NCBI GenBank assembly: GCA_016213865.1
Contig: JACQZL010000154.1
Location: forward strand, 1 to 12,987
Length of the DNA stretch: 12,987 bases
From: Candidatus Rifleibacteriota bacterium
Lineage (GTDB): Bacteria; UBP17; UBA6191; JACPRK01
Direction: 5' to 3'
The position numbers and the translations under genes were made by a program. Positions 9,201 through 12,545 of this stretch are shown piece after piece (positions within the stretch are counted from its first letter, which is position 1; every line of letters begins with the position of its first letter). Below the pieces are notes generated by a model that searched no databases, was not told the origin of the DNA, and saw only the letters and a list, made by a program, of their open reading frames with translations.

Positions 9201-11726
9201 CGGTTTGGCCTGGGTCGGGAAGGCCGGGAAATTGTGTCGCTCCGCGCCGGAGAGCAGCGGCCAGTCCCGGAAGTTGAGGTTCGCGTCGGTCAGCGGAATC
9301 CACCCCGTGCTGCCGTCCGACTTGTCGAAGGTCGCCCCGTCCGCCAGCGTCCAGTTCATGAAGACGTAGCCACCTGGTGTCTCGGTCGTGACTCGGGTGG
9401 CCGGGAGGTAGCTGGGATGCAGTTTCGTGTCGGGAGTGGAACCTGCTGGCTGGAAGCCGCGCAGATCCAGCGGGTAGTTGGAGATCCACAGGTCGCGCGT
9501 GTTCGTCGTGACCGGCCGATCGATCGCCAGGTCCACCGCCGGACTGTTCGTGAAGTCCGGGGTGCCGTCGTTGTTGGCGTCGAAGAGCTGGGGAGAGTAC
9601 GGGTCGCCCCGGACACTCACGATCCGGATGCGTCCCGGCTGCGGGGCACCGTTGAACACCTGGACGAGGCTGGTGGCCACCGTCGTCGCGGCGGTCTCGT
9701 CGACCGAGAACGCGTCCTTGTACTCCAGGACGACCTTGTGCGCGAAGTTCGAGTCCTTGGCATCCAGGACGCTTCCGGGGAAGGCCACCACCACCCGGGC
9801 GGTGCCCGTCACGTCGGTCGGATTGTCCTTGAGCGTGTTGTCGCGGCCCGTCCAAGGGACGCGGAACGAGTTACTCGCAGCCTTGTTCCACGTCACGCCG
9901 TGCGGAGCATCCCGGTCCAACTCCAGGGCGGTGTTGTTGAACCCGTCGGCGTTGACGTCCTTCTCGTCCTTGTTGTGGTACCAGACGCGGCCTTCCCGGC
10001 TGCCCAGCACCTTGAGCCGCCACTCGCCCAGGAACTTGCCGTCGATCCGGATGTTGAACCAGGTCTTCGTCGCGGTCGAGGCGTCGATATAGGCGTCCGG
10101 GTCCTTGGTGTACCTGAAGGCGAACGGGTCGGCCTTGACGCTGATGCGCGGGATCTCCGACTCGGTGCCCACGTAGACCGGGATGAGCTTGCTCGAGCCC
10201 ATGCCGCGCGCGTCCTTGATGTTGAGGAGCGCGTTGAACGTCCCGGTCGTCAGGTAGGCGTGCTGCGCCCCGGTCGTCTTGGGGTCGGCGCCCGCGCTGA
10301 CCAGCGCACCCAGGCGGTCGCGGATGCCCTTCTGCTGCTGGCCGTCGGCGAAGTCCCACACGTAGTCGAACGGCGCCGTGCCCCGGTCGACCTTGAAGTA
10401 GAACGTGACGGCCTTGTTCGGCTCGGTCGTCGTCGGCTCGGCCCAGGCCGAGAAGGCAACCGCGTCTTCCGGATGGTTGTAGACGTACACCAGCGTCGGC
10501 AGCCACCCCGAGGAGGCCTGGCTGCTAGACCCCAGCGTCTCTCCGCCCTGCTTGGTCCGCACGGCCCGCACCCAGATCGTCGACGACGTGATCCGCGAGG
10601 CGCCGCTGCCGCCGCCCACGCTGACCTTCGCGAACGAGAAGTGGCCGGCGTCGTCGGTGTACGCCGTCTTCTTGTCAGTCGACTGGGGCCCCGACGTTCG
10701 CGGTCCGCCCGGGTCGACGACCAACTCGATCTGGGTCTCGCGCACCCCGCTCTGCGTGGGGTCGGAGCTTCCCAGCACGTCCAGTTCCACGGTGTCGACC
10801 GAGGCCGAGTCGAGGTCGTCCGAGGTCGTGACGGTCGTCCCGTAGCGAGGCTGCAGGATCGTGAGCGACGGGGGCGACTTGTCCTCGACCTTGAACGTCC
10901 AGTTCTCGGTCTTCTCGTGCTCGGCGTTCAGCGCCGTCACCCGGGGCCGTTCACTCGCGATGGTCTTGTCCGGATCTTGCCAGAGGCCGTCGGCCACGCG
11001 CAGGCTCGCCGTGTACGTGCCGTCCCGCATGACCCCGGGAGGCGGGGTGAACCGCACCGACTGCTGCGAGAGCTGGAAGTAGCGCAGCTCGTCCGAGGTG
11101 TCCGGCACGCCCTCCAGGCTGCGGACGGATGCGGTCAGGCCGGGGCCCGTGATGCTGAACCTCGTGGCCTTGAGGTTGATGCCGCTCGGGTCGTTGAGGA
11201 GCGCCGACACGAAGAGCGGTCCGACCCCGAGCGTCGTGTTCGGACCCGGGGTCATCGAGAAGATGACCGGCTTCTGCGTATCGACCGTGAACTTCCACGC
11301 CGCCCGCGCCGGCTTCTTCTCGGCGTCGAGGATCTCCACGCGCACGGTGTGAGAGCCGTCCATCAGGCGCGTCGTCACCTGATGGCTCACGCGCCACTTG
11401 TCGCGGTCCCCGGCCGCATCGTGGATCGAGCCGGGCAGTTGCACGACCGTCGCCGCGCCCCCGGCCTTGTTGTTGTCGACGTAGAAGGTCACATCCGCGG
11501 CCCGCAACTCGTTGCCCGTGGTGGTCTTCCCCATCCGGGTCGCCAGCCCCCAGTCCGCATACAGCAGAGGAAGTGCCGTGCCGGTCGTCGAGTTGGGCGA
11601 CGGCGAACGGTCAGCCACCGCGGCCGTCGGCGGCCGGTAGTAGACGACGATGTCGTCACCCTTGCCGCCCTCGTCCACGCCGTTCGGCCCGAAGCTGTAG
11701 ACGAATCCGCCCCCGTAGTTGTTCAC
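102..11726 (-). CDS. Giant modular surface protein (Ig-like/PKD N-half, C-D-A-B super-repeat C-half), C-terminally truncated
   Basis: The minus frame is open for about 3,874 codons from a GTG at 11726 to a TAG at 102-104, with mostly G or C in third positions. Codons upstream of 11726 in this frame are antisense noise over the prepilin ORF, so the GTG that forms GTGA with that ORF's stop is used; it has no well-placed Shine-Dalgarno. Numbering from this GTG: 1-31 resembles a GspG-like pilin tail (YSFGPNGVDEGGKGDD); about 74-152 is Ig-like (DGSHTVRVEI, FTVDTQKP); about 152-420 is two more beta-sandwich-like segments; about 424-520 is a PKD-type domain (VWDFADG, then HAYLTTGTFNALLNIKDARG); 716-725 is DANNDGTPDF, a possible calcium loop; about 520-1650 is unassigned beta-rich sequence; 1659 to the end is the super-repeat. 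The last 20 or so residues are antisense of the foreign left-edge fragment, so the real C-terminus is missing. The composition (T, S, P, D rich, few Cys) and DTTxP linkers fit an extracellular adhesin or surface-layer-type role; that role is inferred. No catalytic motif was recognised. Confidence 0.8.
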   Translation of the reverse strand: MNNYGGGFVYSFGPNGVDEGGKGDDIVVYYRPPTAAVADRSPSPNSTTGTALPLLYADWGLATRMGKTTTGNELRAADVTFYVDNNKAGGAATVVQLPGSIHDAAGDRDKWRVSHQVTTRLMDGSHTVRVEILDAEKKPARAAWKFTVDTQKPVIFSMTPGPNTTLGVGPLFVSALLNDPSGINLKATRFSITGPGLTASVRSLEGVPDTSDELRYFQLSQQSVRFTPPPGVMRDGTYTASLRVADGLWQDPDKTIASERPRVTALNAEHEKTENWTFKVEDKSPPSLTILQPRYGTTVTTSDDLDSASVDTVELDVLGSSDPTQSGVRETQIELVVDPGGPRTSGPQSTDKKTAYTDDAGHFSFAKVSVGGGSGASRITSSTIWVRAVRTKQGGETLGSSSQASSGWLPTLVYVYNHPEDAVAFSAWAEPTTTEPNKAVTFYFKVDRGTAPFDYVWDFADGQQQKGIRDRLGALVSAGADPKTTGAQHAYLTTGTFNALLNIKDARGMGSSKLIPVYVGTESEIPRISVKADPFAFRYTKDPDAYIDASTATKTWFNIRIDGKFLGEWRLKVLGSREGRVWYHNKDEKDVNADGFNNTALELDRDAPHGVTWNKAASNSFRVPWTGRDNTLKDNPTDVTGTARVVVAFPGSVLDAKDSNFAHKVVLEYKDAFSVDETAATTVATSLVQVFNGAPQPGRIRIVSVRGDPYSPQLFDANNDGTPDFTNSPAVDLAIDRPVTTNTRDLWISNYPLDLRGFQPAGSTPDTKLHPSYLPATRVTTETPGGYVFMNWTLADGATFDKSDGSTGWIPLTDANLNFRDWPLLSGAERHNFPAFPTQAKPFVPGDPRTGLGWDSQGGLSLAADGAHWVHAIFRSAGPFISTELDNFPSLPFTRGVTSVSIFYDATPPEVMSPTRIVKVQVDTRTQSIIGTLEVTATDRGSGLVPRGKVLITTPDQVVPTYKPYATSFTHNFGPLAKLPATGIIQSYVQFQDNLANTSQKLTAQTTTNFSQASAALTSFTWTIIGSGNLTYFQTKDRTPVILGLSDIDSAFPFVEQWRRNAVKLPASTTFEDAFVSDGPDFLTIDNFPNPDDRLGFLYSRRPNSSTNDNEDSFAVDNQHRYYLALVKGAAEVEYRVYEVPRTVTIAPGDVTQLDRHPILARVNRVADPNFEAGRVNEGILVLPDQVASGQAGFRTKDLHGTNKLYLATEVWDKSENLLISTNPSDFATYPYKGVIKGFNSGLVAAKDYHLSSNRFRVRVGFVASQTAYSLSDILAPSARFLKGNDNKPRVLAMQTEPTSPGLAGVHPDAPFTALVDVPDRAAVGTPDLTTGTVAGTVFKVEFANYSNAFEMMTTGTVFAAVRLNFTGSQGTTVVSSFAYVASDGSLYLPAGTSQTLRTSAPDYDFTEVDGRKLKPSTFQFMQLIDVRGAPRVFSPDLTWPFLDGKVGTLTARVWYRDEKLELLAPVEASVAVDTALPTNTAGTGLPGLFLETLLPKNHVDRAADAQSWLYWPATSGWLSAGRTRWTSCLDVQVTYDAADDGDIYREHSNSLEGFYSGQSHATAVDAEHDGPANAGPDDAGRPARLKRWRLIKPKGTPKTQLMTEAFTLSAADGPKEFNFRFRDTNFNVTPAPLSSPDPGPPAAPTYLTTVYLDTTPPALDTFRYTTSPVSPKYANSLRKLRLATEANPATVFWTNDTQPRFQWKFSDPGCKGKTTDSGIGVKGVNMTLSQVGAVPPVPALWPTQHQAGAFGVDVDVSHPSSRITSCTPDGKKCLTLQAWDALANVASPVTTWVYVDTRGPVVSAPAAQLEVRNMGLTRRVIRNPTSGTLTEARGPGLKSNPDLALLPAMRVTDVRFQVVAGRLVVGNLVLKNASGVALAETLQSSQSAALTTFTPFVWQVPAGADGRHPLASGLQYDSYRPDGQPDARFYIQVSGYDATGGPGAWVAATSLTTASTSWPALDLRWREVEQVATDAAIGVGVNHTYTAGGVADALEWRYQWSGGTGGLTGGTGALSTEAADLSTPSKLGLALPANTSRQFWLAARDRLTNLGAFALLYTFRSDVSEPVPVLTLRPKVPPAVPVPPTHYTSVMTMLWNDVDDVPDPTTQKYYRLYFHHSAPASQTFVLTATMEGTLLTTQVNDTVVGDPSHVCETTHPLLPLGRDDDIYTYQMRPVDSFGTEQGHANNELSIHFDHTTPTVDPFHLEPTVTDVVAWDVRPQPLDLTRSTANLRLTTGDQVRWTNVMPVRFFWTGRDLSRFSVYRPHTEEGSGIKGYNTSFAENGAVVQPPLSFPPALPSASGQLTTRDEQAADPLATGKDGKKTFTVQAFDLVGNRSSLYTTSYQLDTSGPRITANLGTRVRRTPRELVRLSFPNRTATAAPQSQSADFGTTVAVSRVAFYCLNGAVGISDATLRLGGTDVIGGAVPPASLTSEVAAATTFNDLQEVSDPLTPVADSLRWTHADGGVQSNTGDYLVVVEGLRQTASGPGTWASTSTLAANYVTSAIGLEVLWNEINGSANDGVGRAADDGHGVGVNNVLTAQGLANAAEWQYEYRTQFRTAEPISTLGLTDCRDFLDRNESRDFLLSALDRLTNIGPRRRQFTASSDLLSPDPVDAGRSITAQDPTTRVVLTWNPPTDPGPSPASAGVLQYHVFRSHRIQAAALRGQLGVEIGSTAAATPTYADSALATNGTSDGTFYYTVVPEDAVHNWQWLGNRQRQLVYDRTTPTVDVLAWTVTPDEPPADLAVLPSRLNTGPAGVDALDWTNYRNVDFNWKSTDFARFSWIDPTDPGSRVRGINTTFSEAGLSVEPVHEAASPSKVGTDTQKVTIEGADGVKAFTVQAVDHVSHFSTRRTTTFHFDGTGPTILTTRLDLAYFDNRQTIRPGTTLPVTTITSAAEVTVRWAEIEACARDGSGVGVHRSDRGFATADAQEWRYTFALDQTLAQGLNEPSGTAESTTVTTGATQVVLPLERLAESQAAKPVASASLWMSALDRLTNIGTPVRILDVQRDNQPPNALISVTLPTPTSNVVATWQNVPDNGAAGTQLGTFRIYRSALDPMPATVNHASPGLVATTRSTSPFEAGVNRYWGTRPLSTLISSLAGVGAGDPGEDDSVYYYRIQPVDKIGNEQTQGNATIPILFDTTAPLCSRLDWQWPSAPPLGTLQTTRMTTATNGVTWTNEPLPRFHWRSEDLAVGSTVSPRSAGSGVERADCWLVDGLVPAAVTSQRSAVLTTAAPSMRSWGYQGPTTSDFVVQLPARSPAPLDRDGPKTFSARAVDRLSFAGSIVSTQFYLDTTGPVNLPTATGLRMAFFNGTPISWNQGTSVKAQPFAAISRTFPLTMAFTDLTVSLKATAGIADLRKFKLYKAGVLVATLGDLTDTTPFRTNETSDTMAQVLDLAWQTVVTPLNGSYDVSRIAFTLSNTGANPAHIKFRNVALRPASGADVMVQAAETEMSGIGTTQSFSVPGTQAAYLVYERQDQYSFLPCVNCDTDYAVQVDGTRYGHSSTNSARYSTRAAIMADSVAWEHQAPYLPGTLTPSYTLNVKGSFDQGLAAGTQTVTGATVAAGATDTNRLLTFPLMVVKRITVTGDAALQVQSLRLRVVSNGANDYEGLSSYVNLPQTVTPPSVYADKLYYDVKNTGPSAVAPVLQFDGEVPSSPTFGPPGGIAVGVGQTLPPTNALVLRVSWNPIQTSFTDGSGIGLADSQTDRWSYTWDSTASNAPQNRSVDHVDLPLPPGARCNMLYLAGRDRLTNLGPYRYMTGLSLDADPPWLSTFEVYRLDGPVTTNITSSDGTWISTNRVRYVFAGSDPSISCGGITGVQLQGFSYSFAETGGDPDIDVPPDQFNDPIVPPEGHSTGSGSVIVGAVAQARRATSL
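145..190. other. Probable chimeric or rearrangement junction between two coding sequences
   Basis: To the left, the plus strand codes for an oxidoreductase-like fragment. To the right, the minus strand codes for the giant repeat protein. Both reading frames become implausible when followed across this interval: the plus frame after EPLPVE, and the minus frame after VPPEGHS. The giant gene is interrupted in the middle of a repeat module (C5) whose four earlier copies continue for another 40-80 residues. No intergenic DNA, terminator or target-site duplication is visible. This fits an assembly or library chimera, or a genuine recombination breakpoint. The exact base cannot be set by eye. Confidence 0.6.
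165..419 (-). repeat. Super-repeat unit 5, truncated C5 module
   Basis: This begins after A4 with STFEVYRLDGPV and a degenerate form of the C signature (GTWISTNRVRYVFAGSD), then GGITGVQLQGFSYSFAETG, matching the SGIKGYNTSFAENG segment of C2. The usual K-x-FTVQA-x-D strand and DTTGP linker are absent because the gene is cut at the left junction near base 165. This shows that the giant protein extended further in its original context. Confidence 0.6.
420..2285 (-). repeat. Super-repeat unit 4 (C4, expanded D4, A4; no B) of the giant gene
   Basis: C4 (2285-1836) has WTNEPLPRFHWRSED, SGVERADCWLVDG, DGPKTFSARAVDRL and LDTTGP. D4 (1835-690) is about 380 residues. It begins like D1/D2 (FTDLTVSLKATAGIADLRKFKL) but carries an extra segment of some 220 residues, including a CVNC pair near base 1270. 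A4 (689-420) has LRVSWNPI, GSGIGL, RWSYTW and GRDRLTNLG. No B module follows; the sequence goes directly into the next C module. Confidence 0.65.
2286..3542 (-). repeat. Super-repeat unit 3 (C3-A3-B3, D module nearly deleted) of the giant gene
   Basis: C3 (3542-3132) has WTNYRNVDFNWKSTD, RVRGINTTFSEAG, DGVKAFTVQAVDHVSH and FDGTGP. Only about 32 residues (3131-3036) stand where D modules of about 155 residues sit in units 1 and 2. A3 (3035-2682) has VRWAEIE, GSGVGV, EWRYTF and ALDRLTNIG. B3 (2681-2286) has ATWQNV, FRIYRS, DDSVYYYRIQPVDKIGNEQ and FDTTAP. Loss of D makes this the shortest complete unit. Confidence 0.7.
3543..5099 (-). repeat. Super-repeat unit 2 (modules C2-D2-A2-B2) of the giant gene
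   Basis: C2 (5099-4674) has WTNVMPVRFFWTGRD, SGIKGYNTSFAENG, DGKKTFTVQAFDLVGN and LDTSGP. D2 (4673-4209) has VSRVAFYCLNGAVGISDATL. A2 (4208-3894) has LWNEIN, GVGV, EWQYEY and ALDRLTNIG. B2 (3893-3543) has LTWNPP, YHVFRSHR, TFYYTVVPEDAVHN and YDRTTPTVDV, reading like a fibronectin type III-style fold. This is the unit that best keeps the full four-module order. Confidence 0.7.
5100..6752 (-). repeat. Super-repeat unit 1 (modules C1-D1-A1-B1) of the giant gene
   Basis: This is protein-level repeat unit 1. C1 (6752-6318) carries WTNDTQPRFQWKFSD, a SGIGVKGVNMTLSQVG stretch, DGKKCLTLQAWD and VDTRGP. D1 (6317-5841) carries VTDVRFQVVAGRLVVGNLVL. A1 (5840-5541) carries LRWREVE, GVGV, EWRYQW and RDRLTNLG. 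B1 (5540-5100) carries MLWNDV, YRLYFHH, DDDIYTYQMRPVDSFGTEQ and FDHTTP. The order and signatures recur in units 2-4. Module names are mine and the boundaries are approximate. Confidence 0.7.
10167..10457 (-). other. PKD-like domain within the giant protein
   Basis: Residues about 424-520 of the giant protein show the PKD hallmarks in order: a VTFYF strand, APFDYVWDFADG, then HAYLTTGTFNALLNIKDARGMGSS. PKD domains are Ig-like beta sandwiches common in extracellular adhesins and polysaccharide-active proteins. An extra segment of about 25 residues lies between the WDF strand and the H-x-Y strand, longer than in compact PKD domains. The Ig-like segment just before it lacks these motifs. Confidence 0.6.
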
Positions 11727-11926
11727 TCCAGGTGGAGCCTGGCGGCGCTCTCGCGGTGTGGCTCGGGCGAGAAGACGGTGACGGCGACCATCGTCGTCAG
11801 CCCCAGGATCGCCATCGCGATCAGGAGCTCGATCAGCGAGAAACCCGCGAATCGAGACGGCAGGGGAGGCAGCTCGGCGGCGGGGGGCTCGCAGGGCGTC
11901 CGGGTCGGGTCCTTTTTTCGCAGCAT
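11723..11926 (-). CDS. Type IV prepilin N-terminal leader/helix, probably the broken 5' part of the giant gene
   Basis: This 67-residue ORF carries a textbook class III (prepilin peptidase) signal. The leader has 28 residues beginning MLRKKD, then the cleavage/methylation site G28/F29 in AGFSLIELLIAMAILGL, with Glu33 at mature position +5 and a hydrophobic helix to about residue 50. In known families PilD cleaves after the Gly and N-methylates the next residue, and the helix then anchors or packs the subunit in a pilus or type II pseudopilus. ATG 11926 is the only start codon between the upstream in-frame TGA and the signal. The leader is longer than usual. The ORF stops only 17 residues after the helix, far short of a pilin, and the next frame (-1) continues with a pilin-like C-terminal motif. 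A missing single base near LHLE/VNN would fuse this ORF to the giant protein. It is either the true N-terminus of the giant or a short, translationally coupled partner. Confidence 0.75.
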   Translation of the reverse strand: MLRKKDPTRTPCEPPAAELPPLPSRFAGFSLIELLIAMAILGLTTMVAVTVFSPEPHRESAARLHLE

Positions 11927-11955
11927 GCGCTTGGGGGGCCGTGAAACAGTGAGGC

Positions 11956-11976
11956 CCGGAAGGAGTCACCTCCCGG
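11956..11976 (-). promoter_or_regulatory. Hairpin in the leader of the prepilin/giant locus
   Basis: Arms at 11956-11963 and 11969-11976 form an 8-bp stem with a 5-nt loop. One pair is G-U in the minus-strand RNA but an A-C mismatch in the plus-strand RNA, so the structure suits the sense transcript of the downstream gene. The stem contains GGAGGTGA, a strong anti-16S match, but this sits over 40 nt from ATG 11926, so it is not that start's ordinary ribosome binding site. A regulatory role is only suggested. Confidence 0.3.
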
Positions 11977-12160
11977 ACGGGTTCAAAGGCCTGGGCGCGG
12001 TGGGCTGCGAAAGACTTCGAAGAAAAAGAGGGAGCGAGTGGTGTCGAGACCGGCCCGTCTTGAAGGCATTAGTGCACTCCGAGGGGAGCGGCAACCAAAA
12101 GCGAAAAAAACCTACTCATGTCGAGATGGGAGCGACGACGGATCATGGGGAAACGGGGAT

Positions 12161-12212
12161 CCGTTCGTGCTGAGCCGGAGGCGAGTTTGCGAGCCTCCGA
12201 GTCGAAGCACGG
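12161..12212. repeat. REP-like palindromic element, copy 1
   Basis: The outer ends CCGTTCGTGCTGAGC and GTCGAAGCACGG are imperfect inverted matches of each other. Inside them is a perfect 7-bp inverted repeat (CGGAGGC at 12176-12182, GCCTCCG at 12193-12199). The TGAGC...GTCGAAG framework is of a kind I recall as a dispersed intergenic repeat in many bacterial genomes. It lies inverted relative to the copy at 12262-12294. Confidence 0.5.
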
Positions 12213-12237
12213 CTAGCAGAGCCAGTTCTCCCGCCCC

Positions 12238-12294
12238 CCTTCGACACAAGCTCAGGACATGCCTTCGACTCGCCTCGCTACGCTCGGCGGCTCA
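12238..12294. repeat. REP-like elements, copies 2 and 3, in tandem
   Basis: CCTTCGAC occurs at 12238-12245 and again at 12262-12269. The first copy continues ACAAGCTCAGGACATGCC. The second continues TCGCCTCGCTACGCTCGG and ends CGGCTCAG. Both share the CTTCGAC...GCTCAG framework of copy 1 but on the opposite strand, making a diverged inverted group. Confidence 0.45.
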
Positions 12295-12302
12295 GACTGG
12301 AT

Positions 12303-12402
12303 GGCTTCCCCCTCCGTCCGTCCTTCGAGACGCGCTCCTGACACTGAGGAGCTCTGGTCAGCTCCTGCGGAGCGCTCCTCAGGACGAACGGAGGGGGAAG
12401 CC
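12303..12402. repeat. Long inverted repeat with 21-base arms
   Basis: Arms at 12303-12323 and 12382-12402 match as reverse complements at 20 of 21 positions. Between them are nested inverted repeats: TGAGGAGC (12345-12352) with GCTCCTCA (12374-12381), and AGGAGCT (12347-12353) with AGCTCCT (12360-12366). The right-arm motif AGGACGAACGGAGG recurs as a direct copy at 12509-12523. This looks like a small palindromic intergenic element or a non-autonomous insertion. Confidence 0.6.
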
Positions 12403-12421
12403 CGAGCCAAGCGAGGGCAGT

Positions 12422-12466
12422 AGGACCGGCGTCCCTGCCGGTCCTGACCCGGCGCCAGCCGGGTCA
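12422..12466. repeat. Two back-to-back perfect hairpins
   Basis: AGGACCGGC (12422-12430) pairs perfectly with GCCGGTCCT (12437-12445) over a 6-nt loop. TGACCCGGC (12445-12453) pairs perfectly with GCCGGGTCA (12458-12466) over a 4-nt loop. The two 9-bp stems share one base and have different sequences. No T-tract follows on either strand, so they are not classic intrinsic terminators, though they lie downstream of the SPASM gene. Confidence 0.55.
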
Positions 12467-12487
12467 GCCCCCGCCATCCAGTCTTGT

Positions 12488-12503
12488 TGGCGGAGGCCCG
12501 CCA
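12488..12503. repeat. Short GC hairpin downstream of the SPASM gene
   Basis: TGGCGG and CCGCCA form a 6-bp stem over the loop AGGC. It is the first strong hairpin met by transcription leaving the radical SAM gene, about 40 bases past its stop. It could help end transcription, but it lacks a T-tract. Confidence 0.35.
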
Positions 12504-12535
12504 TAGTAGGACGAACGGAGGGGAAGACCCAACCA

Positions 12536-12544
12536 CCCCCCCCC
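12536..12544. repeat. Nine-base C homopolymer
   Basis: A run of nine C (nine G on the minus strand) lies one base beyond the TGA of the radical SAM gene. Such tracts are prone to length errors in sequencing and to slippage in cells. It lies outside the coding sequence, so no coding effect is expected. Confidence 0.6.
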
Positions 12545-12545
12545 A

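Larger units (their letters stand above)
12296..12482. repeat. Outer inverted repeat flanking the hairpin cluster
   Basis: AGACTGGATGGC at 12294-12305 is the exact reverse complement of GCCATCCAGTCT at 12473-12484. The pair brackets the long inverted repeat and the two tandem hairpins, suggesting that this block of about 190 bases is one composite element. Confidence 0.45.
11927..12545. other. Intergenic region, repeat-rich, no gene recognised
   Basis: About 620 bases separate the SPASM gene stop from the prepilin ATG. Bases 11927-12160 form the minus-strand leader of the giant locus, with one hairpin (11956-11976) and no convincing promoter. Bases 12161-12529 are packed with palindromic repeats listed separately. 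ORFs that cross this interval have coding-unlike composition and no recognisable motifs. No tRNA, riboswitch or rho-independent terminator with a T-tract was seen on either strand. Confidence 0.6.

Noticed and set aside
11727..11969. Upstream extension of the giant frame to a GTG at 11969
   Set aside because: In this interval the other minus frame encodes an unmistakable prepilin signal. The extension reads as arginine-rich noise, so the GTG at 11726 is preferred.
12060..12115. Sigma-70 or sigma-54 promoter for the giant locus
   Set aside because: TTGCCG/ACTAAT and TGG/TGCA-like matches exist but with wrong spacing; not supportable.
11941..12120. Possible c-di-GMP (GEMM) riboswitch in the leader of the pilin-like locus
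   Set aside because: I searched by eye for the conserved GEMM core and tetraloop-receptor parts and did not find them.
8814..12173. Plus-strand open frame of about 1,120 codons running across the giant's 5' end and into the intergenic region
   Set aside because: Arginine-rich, without motifs, crosses the prepilin signal antisense; an overlap artefact of high GC.
12161..12529. CRISPR array
   Set aside because: The repeats are diverged, inverted and nested, with no regular direct repeat and spacer pattern.
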